Assembly: GCA_964534315.1 (NCBI GenBank)
Contig: CAZHOV010000039.1
Coordinates: 1 to 35,321 of the forward strand
Direction: 5' to 3'
Length of the DNA stretch: 35,321 nt
Source: CAZHOV01 sp964534315
GTDB lineage: Bacteria > Bacteroidota > Bacteroidia > Chitinophagales > Saprospiraceae
Numbering within the stretch: the first letter of the stretch is position 1; every line of letters begins with the position of its first letter. Shown here one piece after another: positions 1-7,376 of the stretch. Under the pieces are notes generated by a model. It had not been told where the DNA came from. It worked only from the letters and a program-made list of their open reading frames with translations, and made no database searches. Both the position numbers and the translations under genes were made by a program.

Positions 1-32
1 TCTATCTTTTTTTCAAAGTTCGCTTTTTTTCT

Positions 33-216
33 CCATTTTTGCACAATCTGACGGTACAACGGTACAACGGTGCAAGGGTATAACGGTGCAAGGGTATAAG
101 GGTACAACGGTATAACGGTGTAAGGGTATAACGGTACAACGGTGCAAGGGTATAAGGGTACAACGGTGTAAGGGTACAAGGGTATAACGGTACAACGGCA
201 GATTGTGCAAAAATGG
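33..216. repeat. 18-bp perfect inverted repeat enclosing an octamer array
   Basis: The left arm CCATTTTTGCACAATCTG (33-50) and the right arm CAGATTGTGCAAAAATGG (199-216) are exact reverse complements. Between them lie about 148 bases filled almost entirely by the 8-bp tandem array. The whole unit could fold as one long hairpin with the array as its loop, or the arms could be the ends of a small non-autonomous element. No target-site duplication is obvious outside the arms. Function is unknown. Confidence 0.85.
53..196. repeat. 18-unit tandem array of an 8-bp motif, GGTRYAAS
   Basis: Eighteen consecutive 8-base units run without any insertion or deletion, all fitting GGTRYAAS. Six variants occur: GGTACAAC, GGTATAAC, GGTGCAAG, GGTATAAG, GGTGTAAG and GGTACAAG. 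Every unit with G at position 4 also has G at position 8. The three-unit run GGTGCAAG, GGTATAAG, GGTACAAC occurs at 85-108 and again at 141-164, which shows a higher-order period of 56 bp (seven units). There are no spacers, so this is not a CRISPR. Related 8-bp arrays lie at 33140-33203 and 35122-35177. Confidence 0.95.
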
Positions 217-728
217 TCATTTTTTGCTCCTGCCCCGATTCGATAATAATTTGGTCTCCAGACCAATTTAAAAAGAATTATATTTTTATTAAGAACCTCT
301 CTTAATGTTAAAAAATACGAGGTACTGGCGAGCCATCTTCAGCAAATAGGTCGTATGATTGGCGGCTAGATCAAAAAATGTGGATATGGTCAATGGAAAT
401 ACATCAATCTACCCGTGGAGGTGTCAGTCGCTACGCGCCTGATCAATTGGCCCCATAAATTTGGCTACGGAGGTTGTAATCGCTACGCGCTTACTTGAAA
501 AACAAGGATACCTTCTCCGATAAGAATTAAACTTGTGCCATAGATAGATGATCAAGATATACGCTTACTTGAAAAACAATGGCCTCTTCCCGAGGTAAAA
601 GGATAGATTCTATCTACTGTGAGATAACCGCTCAACTTTTTATCTTTGTCTAGAAAAATACGAAAATCCGAAAGTTCAGTTACACCGCAGTACGTGCTGT
701 CCTAACAGCTAATGAAACCAATACCTAC
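217..728. other. Gene-free stretch with degenerate direct repeats
   Basis: No convincing gene lies here. A small dyad, TTGGTCT-CC-AGACCAA, sits at 251-266. The 11-mer TCGCTACGCGC occurs at 428-438 and 480-490, inside a 22-base imperfect repeat (417-438 and 469-490). The 18-mer CGCTTACTTGAAAAACAA occurs exactly at 488-505 and 562-579. The pattern looks like decayed interspersed repeats. The only regulatory candidate is the TAnnTTTG box at 641-648. Confidence 0.7.
641..648 (+). promoter_or_regulatory. Possible Bacteroidota -7 box (TATCTTTG)
   Basis: TATCTTTG matches the TAnnTTTG -7 consensus of Bacteroidota exactly and lies about 80 bases before the first sulfotransferase start. No convincing TTG -33 element is visible at the usual 17-23 base spacing, so this is tentative. 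Confidence 0.3.
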
Positions 729-1940
729 ATGAGTCAATTACAAACAACTCGTCCTGTCCTCATCAAACTTTTCAACAGAATAGGTCAACGGGTATCTATT
801 GATCTTGATGTTTTAATGAAAAGAGCAATTAAAAAAGAGGGACTTTCCGATTTTGGTGCAGATGCAGACTTTACTCCATTGGAAAAGCTCTTGGATGCTA
901 CAAAAAGAGAGGCGCACTTGCACCGGTTTGGGCAGTTTATTATCAGAGAACGATTGGTAGGAATTTTAGGCAATCGATTACGGGCTCAGTATTGGTTTGA
1001 GAAGCATCCCGAAATTGAGGAACAACAGTTAAACCCGCCAATTATAATCACTGGATTGCAGCGCACTGGAACGACCTTACTTCAGCGGCTACTTTCCGCT
1101 GATCCAAGCAACCGGGGATTACTTTCCTGGGAAGCCCTTAATCCGGCTCCTTTTTTAAAAAACAAACGTGGCGAACCAGATAGACGTATCAGGCTGGCAA
1201 AAATGAGTGAGCGAATGCTGAAGATCATGTCACCCCAGTTTTTTGCTATTCATCCGGTTGAACACCAGGCTCCGGAAGAAGATGTATTGCTTAATGACCA
1301 TACCTTTATCAGTACGGTGCCCGAGGCTATGCTCCACGTACCCGAATATGCCGAATGGGTAGAAGAGCAAGACCATACGCCGGCTTATACTTACCTCAAA
1401 AAGATGCTTAAATTGCTCCAATGGCAAAGGCCTGGTAAACAGTGGGTGTTAAAATCACCTCAGCATCTCGAGTTTTTGGACACGATTCGACAAGTGTTTC
1501 CGGGTTGTACCATCATCCAAACGCACCGGAATCCCGAAAGAGTAATTCCCTCCTTTTGCAGTATGGTTTATCATAGCCGCAGTATCTTTAGCGATCAGGT
1601 ATCGCCGGAAGAAATTGGCCGGCACTGGCTCAGAAAAGATAGCTATGCGATGAATAAAACGCTGGAATATAGGGCAAAAGTAAAGGATGAAGGTGTTATA
1701 GACGTGTATTACAAAAATTTAGTGAATGATCCGATAGCTTGCATTCAGGAGATTTACCAACAGGCTGGTTTTGAATATACCGAAGCAGCCAGAGCAGCCA
1801 TGCAGGCGGTGCTGGATCGTTCCCCTCAATACAAATACGGCGTTCACCGGTACGATATCAATGATTTCAAGCTAACAACGGCTCAAATAGATAAAGCATT
1901 TGAACACTATTTCGATCGATTTCCAAAAGCAACCTTATAA
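729..1940 (+). CDS. Sulfotransferase family protein (PAPS-dependent, Sulfotransfer_3 type)
   Basis: The 403-residue product is probably a cytosolic sulfotransferase that moves sulfate from PAPS to a hydroxyl or amine acceptor. The 5'-phosphosulfate-binding loop GLQRTGTTLLQ begins near residue 109. The 3'-phosphate-binding segment THRNPERVIPS lies near residues 265-275. The roughly 100-residue leader before the loop and the conserved HAPEED-like region (here HQAPEEDVLL) fit the bacterial Sulfotransfer_3 family, and the length is normal for it. The gene ends two bases before the dehydrogenase start at 1943, so the two are probably co-transcribed and may act on the same small-molecule or lipid acceptor. 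The acceptor cannot be read from sequence. The family is secure, the substrate is not. Confidence 0.88.
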   Translation: MSQLQTTRPVLIKLFNRIGQRVSIDLDVLMKRAIKKEGLSDFGADADFTPLEKLLDATKREAHLHRFGQFIIRERLVGILGNRLRAQYWFEKHPEIEEQQLNPPIIITGLQRTGTTLLQRLLSADPSNRGLLSWEALNPAPFLKNKRGEPDRRIRLAKMSERMLKIMSPQFFAIHPVEHQAPEEDVLLNDHTFISTVPEAMLHVPEYAEWVEEQDHTPAYTYLKKMLKLLQWQRPGKQWVLKSPQHLEFLDTIRQVFPGCTIIQTHRNPERVIPSFCSMVYHSRSIFSDQVSPEEIGRHWLRKDSYAMNKTLEYRAKVKDEGVIDVYYKNLVNDPIACIQEIYQQAGFEYTEAARAAMQAVLDRSPQYKYGVHRYDINDFKLTTAQIDKAFEHYFDRFPKATL

Positions 1941-1942
1941 CT

Positions 1943-2935
1943 ATGACTTCTAATAAATACACCAATCCTTTTTCGGCTACCCTGAATGGGGTACTCGATC
2001 TGTTTCGAAAAAAAGAAGGTATCGATCCGATGCCAGAGGATGAGCGCCTCGATGGCAAGACGATCATGGTTACCGGTGCAAATTCTGGACTCGGTTTTGC
2101 CGTAGCCACAGACCTTGCCAGGAGAGGTGCTCATGTAATTATGGCCTGCCGGAGTGGCATACCTGAGGCCGGAGAACAAGTAAAGCAATTATCGGGTTCG
2201 GAAAAGGTGGAAATGATGTATGTCGATCTTTCTGACAGCAAAAAAATCAATGCTTTGGTGGAGGAACTGGAAAATAGGAATATCCAATTAGATGTCGCTA
2301 TTTTTAATGCAGCGGTTGTTCCGCCCGGCGCTCAAAAAACCAGGGAAGGCCTGGATTTAATGTTTATGGTCAATTATCTGGCTAAGTTTATGCTAGTTAA
2401 TGCACTTTTAGAGCGAGAGATCATCCGCTCGGCACCGGAATCTGGTACGTTACCCAGGATCATCTTTGTTTCTTCCGAATCGCACCGGGTAAAACGATCA
2501 TTAGATACCGAAAAGCTAGGGACTTTCGAACCTTATCCGATGGGGAAGGTCGTTGCTTATTATGGATATTATAAACTGGCGATGAATACCTTCGCCAGAG
2601 AATTATCGAGACGTCTAAACCCAAATGGTCAGGTAAAAATAGCGGTTCACGCTCTTTGTCCCGGTCCGGTCAACTCCAATATAGCGCGGGCCACTCCTCC
2701 GCTTTTTAAGCCCTTGCTGAAATTAGTATTTGCCCTCTTTTTCCGGGATCCGAAAATAGCGGCTCCTCCGGTTGTTTATCTTGCTTGCTCCCCCGAGATC
2801 GAAGGTCAAACCAATCGTTATCTGCACATGCTAGTGCCCAAAGAAATGGATGAAAAAGCGCTGGATCCGAAAGTTGGTAAGCAACTTTGGGAGCGATCGG
2901 AGGAGTTAGTGCATGGATTAAACGGAGAATTTTAA
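1943..2935 (+). CDS. Short-chain dehydrogenase/reductase (retinol dehydrogenase-like)
   Basis: The 330-residue product is a Rossmann-fold NAD(P)-dependent oxidoreductase. The nucleotide-binding motif TGANSGLG is at residues 44-51. The NAG-type motif appears as FNAAV around 121-125. The catalytic serine lies in FVSSES (near 177-178) and the YxxxK pair is Y207/K211. The residue after the first strand (MACRS) resembles NADP-preferring retinol dehydrogenase or protochlorophyllide reductase-like members, which also share the longer C-terminal region. It starts two bases after the sulfotransferase stop, suggesting a two-gene operon in which an alcohol is made or oxidised near the sulfation step. 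That pairing is inference. Confidence 0.88.
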   Translation: MTSNKYTNPFSATLNGVLDLFRKKEGIDPMPEDERLDGKTIMVTGANSGLGFAVATDLARRGAHVIMACRSGIPEAGEQVKQLSGSEKVEMMYVDLSDSKKINALVEELENRNIQLDVAIFNAAVVPPGAQKTREGLDLMFMVNYLAKFMLVNALLEREIIRSAPESGTLPRIIFVSSESHRVKRSLDTEKLGTFEPYPMGKVVAYYGYYKLAMNTFARELSRRLNPNGQVKIAVHALCPGPVNSNIARATPPLFKPLLKLVFALFFRDPKIAAPPVVYLACSPEIEGQTNRYLHMLVPKEMDEKALDPKVGKQLWERSEELVHGLNGEF

Positions 2936-3017
2936 TTTTTGTAGTCCCCAGGAAATTTATGATATTTGAAGCTTTAATAAATCTGGTTTAACGTCCATAA
3001 TATAAGGTATGTAGTGC

Positions 3018-3983
3018 ATGGGTGAAATCCAAAGTGTAAAAAAAAATATAATTCTTTTTGGGGTTCCAAGAAGTGGAACTACTTGGTTGTCAGAAATTTT
3101 GACTCACCATAATTCTATTAGCAGAATCCACGAACCAGATAACGAATTGATCTCTTTCTTGGGGCTTTTACATAAGAAGGGTTATCCACGATTCCCTTAT
3201 CTAAGACCTGAGGAGTCTCACATTCAAATAGATCAACTTTTTGAGATCGTTTTAAATAAAGATTTTTACGATACGTACAGTTTTTCTAATACGCTTTGCT
3301 TTAAACTTTATCGGCAAAGGATTCCAAGCTTACAAAAGCAACTTCGAAAACACAATACTGCTTTGAAGAAGGATCTTTTTCTATCTTCCTGGATGGATAA
3401 ATTATTGGTGAAGGGAAATCGAAAAGAACGAGTTTTAGCGAAATCTGTACATGGATTATTGATGATTCCTTATCTTATGAATCGCTTTAAATTTATTCCT
3501 ATTATTCTACAGAGGCATCCATTAAATGTATTTTCAAGTTATATTGTGATGAATTTACCTGATCGGAACCGAGCACTATTTAAACAATCTAAATTATTTG
3601 AGGATTTCAATATTTCTTATCAGGGTGTGGAATATGAACACGAGGATTTTAAAGCAGGATTTCAACTAGGGGTTTTTAGGAAGGTTTTTAAAGGGTATAA
3701 AAAAAATCTGAGTGAGAAAAAGGTTGTTTTTGTTGATTACGAAAAAATAATTCAGAGTCCATACAAAGAAGTTGCTGGGATTTGTGAGCGTTTATCCATT
3801 GAGTATACTTCCGGTATGGAACAATTTATGAGATCGAAGTTTAAAAGTGGTAAAGGATTTGCAACTAATCGGGTCATTGATAAGCAAGCCGAGATTTGGA
3901 AAGAAAGATTAGAAACACAACAGGTAGATCGCTTTATCCGCGGCTACTCAGCTGCTATTGGAGAAATTGACTTTAAATACTGA
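3018..3983 (+). CDS. Sulfotransferase family protein
   Basis: The 321-residue product carries the PAPS 5'-phosphosulfate loop FGVPRSGTTWL near residues 14-24 and a 3'-phosphate-binding stretch LQRHPLNVFSSY near residue 167. These place it in the P-loop sulfotransferases that often modify glycans or lipids. It starts at the ATG at 3018. Its stop codon overlaps the start of the next sulfotransferase (TGATG, 3981-3985), so translation of the two is probably coupled. The gene is AT-richer than the upstream pair and begins a new cluster of sulfotransferases plus glycosyltransferases. The likely role is sulfation of a surface polysaccharide or glycolipid made by the neighbouring transferases. The acceptor is unknown. 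Confidence 0.83.
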   Translation: MGEIQSVKKNIILFGVPRSGTTWLSEILTHHNSISRIHEPDNELISFLGLLHKKGYPRFPYLRPEESHIQIDQLFEIVLNKDFYDTYSFSNTLCFKLYRQRIPSLQKQLRKHNTALKKDLFLSSWMDKLLVKGNRKERVLAKSVHGLLMIPYLMNRFKFIPIILQRHPLNVFSSYIVMNLPDRNRALFKQSKLFEDFNISYQGVEYEHEDFKAGFQLGVFRKVFKGYKKNLSEKKVVFVDYEKIIQSPYKEVAGICERLSIEYTSGMEQFMRSKFKSGKGFATNRVIDKQAEIWKERLETQQVDRFIRGYSAAIGEIDFKY

Positions 3984-4810
3984 TGATGAAAAGGGTTTTT
4001 ATTGTTGGAACGGCTCGGTCGGGTACGACTTTATTGCAAAGTATATTTGGAAGTCATAAGTCTATTTATACCTTCCCTGAAAGCCACTTTTTTAGTAAAA
4101 CCATTCCTAAAGAGAAATTGCTTCGATTTATACACAGAATTAATGCTCATCACAAAAATCATGTAAAGAACTTTCTACTACAAGAAAATAAATGTCATTT
4201 ATATCAAGACTATTCGGGATGTACTTTTAAAATGAATAGTTGGGCTAGATACCTGATCACCACGATCGATCGAATGTGTGAAGAAGAAGGAAAAATGATT
4301 TGGCTTGAAAAAACTCCTATGCATCTTTATTTTATAGATCTGATCGAGAGAAATTGTAACCACGCTTTTTTTATTCATCTCATTCGGGAACCAATTGCTA
4401 ACATCGCAGCTGTTTATCATGTTAGTAAGAAGTACCCTGAGCAGTTTTTTCAGAATACGGTTTCAAAGGCCATTAAACGGTATAAAAAAGAAATTCGTAT
4501 TTCAGAAAAGTACTTGAACAATTCCAATCATGCCCATGTCCATTATGAAGCGTTAGTGGAAAATCCTCGTTTGGTTCTGGATTCCCTTTGCGAGCGATTG
4601 GGAATTGCTTTTGATCCGGCAATGTTGAATTATAAGCAGTCAGTAGATAAGATCATTTCCTCCGGAGAGCATTGGAAATCCGAAAATAAAGGACAATTAC
4701 AAATCAGGGATAAAATTCGACAGCGAGTTAATGAACAGGAGTTGAGCCAAATAAAAAAAGCAATTCCAACCATCAATTCTAAGTTATTGTCGTATTATGC
4801 AAAGCCTTAA
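3983..4810 (+). CDS. Sulfotransferase family protein
   Basis: The 275-residue product begins almost at once with the PAPS loop VGTARSGTTLLQ (residues 7-18). A 3'-phosphate segment, LIREPIANIAAVY, follows near residue 135. It is compact and typical of the bacterial Sulfotransfer_3 family. Two start codons are possible in tandem (3983 and 3986); the first overlaps the previous stop by one base. Its own 3' end overlaps the next gene by 14 bases, so genes 3018-6029 form a tightly coupled three-gene unit. Consecutive sulfotransferases with different sequences suggest that two positions of one glycan are sulfated. This is inference. Confidence 0.83.
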   Translation: MMKRVFIVGTARSGTTLLQSIFGSHKSIYTFPESHFFSKTIPKEKLLRFIHRINAHHKNHVKNFLLQENKCHLYQDYSGCTFKMNSWARYLITTIDRMCEEEGKMIWLEKTPMHLYFIDLIERNCNHAFFIHLIREPIANIAAVYHVSKKYPEQFFQNTVSKAIKRYKKEIRISEKYLNNSNHAHVHYEALVENPRLVLDSLCERLGIAFDPAMLNYKQSVDKIISSGEHWKSENKGQLQIRDKIRQRVNEQELSQIKKAIPTINSKLLSYYAKP

Positions 4811-6029
4811 AGTTGCCATCCTGGAATTTGACTACCATCCGGAAGTCTTGCGGAATACCTGCATGATCCTCCAGGATAACCGTATGGAAGTACTCATTTT
4901 TACCAGCAAAAAAATATGGAACAAAGTAAACTTATATCAGGATATTCCTCCTGAAGAATTTCATTTTTTTCTGCATGATCCTTCCGAAGGCTCTTTAAAG
5001 CATTTTCTTCAACAGCATTTATCAGCGCTGAATTCTTGTGATTTGATCCTATTTAATACCGTAGCTTCAAATTACCGGATTTACTATACGTTAAATATCA
5101 TACCGCCAATCCTTCTGCGCATCCACAATTCTAATGCCTACTTCCTGCCGATGTATAAAACCTATCGGCCCCGGTTAACGCCTTTTTTTCTATGGAAAGA
5201 CTTTTCCCATTTTGTTCGAAAATCCTTGCTCAAACTGGATTGGTACCATCGGACAAAGTTCTTAGAGCGAGTTAATTATTTTATATTTCCAAGTGAAATA
5301 ACAGAGGCATATGCCATTGAAAAATTAAGAATACCTCGAAATACTACTTACACCCTTCCTTTTTCATTTATGCACCCTCCTGCTTCCGTATCTAAGACGA
5401 TAGACAATAATTGCATCACTATCGCAGTTATCGGGATAGTAGATCAACGTAAGAGAGATTATATGCTCCTTTATAAAGCTATCAAAAGACTGATTCCAAC
5501 ACTTGCACAAAGAGAATATACTATTAAATTGGTATTGCTGGGATCAGCCAGCTCTATGTTTGGCAGAAAACTAAGCCAACTATTTTCCGGGTTGGAATCG
5601 GAAAAATTTGAGTTTGTCTACTTTAAAGGATTTGTTTCTGAAGCGCTTTTTGTAAAGTATATCACCGAATCTGCTTTTTTTATTCTTCCCTTGAATATCA
5701 ATACCCGATTTACCATCTATAATGAAGTATACGGATACACAAAAATATCAGGAAACGTAAACGATATTATCAAACATCAAAAACCTGCATTGATTTGCGA
5801 TCAATACCCATTAGAGGAGGGGCTCCAGTTAGTTACAGACACCTTTAGAGATGCTGAAGAGTTATCTTCAAAAATTGATAGCTGGTGCTCAGAGCGAACG
5901 TTCAAAAATCTTGATTTTCAAAAGTTATATGAGAAATATAATTTCTCTGTTATAAGAGAGCGGTATTTTCTCACTTTTCAGGAAATTGCCGGACTACACC
6001 CAGGTAAACAAAAACAATCTCCTGATTAA
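4797..6029 (+). CDS. Probable glycosyltransferase (GT-B fold, family 1/4-like)
   Basis: The 410-residue product shows no strong catalytic signature, but its organisation is that of a GT-B glycosyltransferase. The N-terminal half begins with a hydrophobic strand (VAILEFDYHPE). The C-terminal half starts near residue 205 with AVIGIVDQRKRDY and continues with KLVLLGSA near 245 and FVSEALFVKYITESAFFILPL near 280-300, resembling the nucleotide-sugar-binding half of GT4 enzymes. The usual ExxxxxxxE motif is not clear. It starts inside the previous sulfotransferase gene (14-base overlap), so the two are translationally coupled. A role in building the glycan sulfated by its neighbours is the simplest reading. 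The family assignment is moderate only. Confidence 0.55.
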   Translation: MQSLKVAILEFDYHPEVLRNTCMILQDNRMEVLIFTSKKIWNKVNLYQDIPPEEFHFFLHDPSEGSLKHFLQQHLSALNSCDLILFNTVASNYRIYYTLNIIPPILLRIHNSNAYFLPMYKTYRPRLTPFFLWKDFSHFVRKSLLKLDWYHRTKFLERVNYFIFPSEITEAYAIEKLRIPRNTTYTLPFSFMHPPASVSKTIDNNCITIAVIGIVDQRKRDYMLLYKAIKRLIPTLAQREYTIKLVLLGSASSMFGRKLSQLFSGLESEKFEFVYFKGFVSEALFVKYITESAFFILPLNINTRFTIYNEVYGYTKISGNVNDIIKHQKPALICDQYPLEEGLQLVTDTFRDAEELSSKIDSWCSERTFKNLDFQKLYEKYNFSVIRERYFLTFQEIAGLHPGKQKQSPD

Positions 6030-6092
6030 ACCTGCACGGTAGAAAAATATATTTCAACGCTATAAATTGTTGACAACTATTTGTAAAAAATC

Positions 6093-7109
6093 ATGGAAAA
6101 TAAACCAACGCAACCCATTACCATATCATTCATTATTCCCGTTTACAACCGCCCCAAAGAGGTGGAGGAGTTATTGGAGAGCATGTCGCAACAAACCAAT
6201 ACGAATTTTGAGGTGGTGATCGTGGAAGACGGGTCGGCGGTGAAATGTGAAGATATTTGTAAGGCCTATGAAGGTAAGCTCGATATTAAATATTTCTTCA
6301 AAGAAAATTCGGGTCCCGGGCAAAGTAGAAATTACGGATATGAGCGAGCCGGCGGGAACTACTGCATCTTTCTGGATTCTGACTGCGTACTTCCGCCCCA
6401 ATATTTTGAAACCGTCGTCAATACTCTGACATCTGATTATGTAGATGCCTTCGGCGGGCCCGATAAAGCGCACGAAGACTTTACGCTTTTTCAAAAGGCG
6501 GTCAATTATTCTATGACCTCTTTTTTCACCACGGGCGGTATACGGGGGAGTAGTGAAAAGCTGGATAAATTTTATCCCAGAAGTTTCAATATGGGCTATT
6601 CGAGAGAAGTATTTGACAAAACAAAGGGTTTCGCCAAAATGCGGTTTGGGGAAGATATTGATATGAGTATCCGGATATTGAGGAATGGCTTTAAAACCCG
6701 CTTGTTTAGGGAGGCTTATGTCTTTCATAAGAGAAGAACCAATTTCAGGCAGTTTTTTAAGCAAGTTTTTAATTCCGGTATTGCCCGGATAAATTTATAC
6801 AAGAAATATCCGGATTCACTGAAGATCGTTCACCTGGCACCTGCTACCTTTGTTGTCGGTGTGATTTTTCTGCTATTATTTTCTATTGTATGGTCGCCTG
6901 TTTTTCTGATTCCCATTTTGTTGCACGCCCTGCTCATATTTGTAGATGCTACGATTAAGAATCAAAGCACCCAGATCGGGGCATTAGCTGTTGCCACCAG
7001 TTATGTCCAGTTATTTGGGTATGGTACCGGTTTTATTACCGCCTTTTGGAAGCGGGTGGTGCTAGGCAAGGACGAGTTTGCTGCGTTTCGGAAGAATTTT
7101 TATAAGTAA
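6093..7109 (+). CDS. Family 2 glycosyltransferase with C-terminal membrane segments
   Basis: The 338-residue GT2 (GT-A fold) enzyme opens with ISFIIPVYNRP (residues 11-21). It then shows VVIVEDGS (41-48), the metal-binding DSD at D95-D97, and the acceptor/catalytic ED at E187-D188 inside FAKMRFGEDIDMS. A basic FHKRRTNFRQF segment (211-221) precedes two hydrophobic helices (about 250-285) and a further hydrophobic stretch (about 293-320), which would anchor the protein in the inner membrane with the catalytic domain in the cytoplasm. It lies 63 bases after the previous gene on the same strand and closes the glycan cluster. The sugar transferred is unknown. Confidence 0.87.
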   Translation: MENKPTQPITISFIIPVYNRPKEVEELLESMSQQTNTNFEVVIVEDGSAVKCEDICKAYEGKLDIKYFFKENSGPGQSRNYGYERAGGNYCIFLDSDCVLPPQYFETVVNTLTSDYVDAFGGPDKAHEDFTLFQKAVNYSMTSFFTTGGIRGSSEKLDKFYPRSFNMGYSREVFDKTKGFAKMRFGEDIDMSIRILRNGFKTRLFREAYVFHKRRTNFRQFFKQVFNSGIARINLYKKYPDSLKIVHLAPATFVVGVIFLLLFSIVWSPVFLIPILLHALLIFVDATIKNQSTQIGALAVATSYVQLFGYGTGFITAFWKRVVLGKDEFAAFRKNFYK

Positions 7110-7376
7110 GATGCGGTGTCGGCATTACTCAAAGCATTACATTTTGAACAACTAGAGAATTCCATAAAATTGATAAGTCCTTTAGATAAGCGAATAGCAG
7201 CTTGTATCATTGGCATACCTTAAAATTGACAAAAAGTATTTCCTTCCATTTGTAGATCGTTAGCAATTCTGAAAATACTTTTGGCTAAATTGAAAAATGG
7301 TCTTATTTTAAGGGATATAGATCAATACTTCAAATTATTCTAATAACCGAGCAGGTTAAATTCATTGCCAAAAAAC
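7110..7376. other. Intergenic region separating the glycan cluster from the defence island
   Basis: About 267 AT-rich bases hold no gene or clear terminator. The only supported content is the putative promoter at 7249-7283. This marks the left boundary of the defence island; no tRNA, integrase or attachment repeat was seen. Confidence 0.5.
7249..7283 (+). promoter_or_regulatory. Putative Bacteroidota promoter for the SNF2 helicase
   Basis: TTTG at 7249-7252 and TACTTTTG at 7276-7283 match the -33 and -7 elements of Bacteroidota promoters (TTG, 17-23 bases, TAnnTTTG) with a 23-base spacer, the top of the usual range. A start near 7290 would give a leader of about 85 bases before the helicase. 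Confidence 0.4.

Noticed and set aside
53..196. CRISPR array
   Set aside because: The units are 8 bp and directly adjacent, with no spacers and no cas genes in the window.
2..220. Minus-strand open frames rich in Tyr, Pro, Leu and Arg over the octamer array
   Set aside because: They arise from the 8-bp repeat, which stays open in more than one frame; the protein is a pure 8-residue repeat with no start signal or homology.
6171..6764. 197-residue minus-strand open frame
   Set aside because: It is antisense to the GT2 glycosyltransferase, whose motifs are all in the plus frame; it has no domain or regulatory signal of its own.
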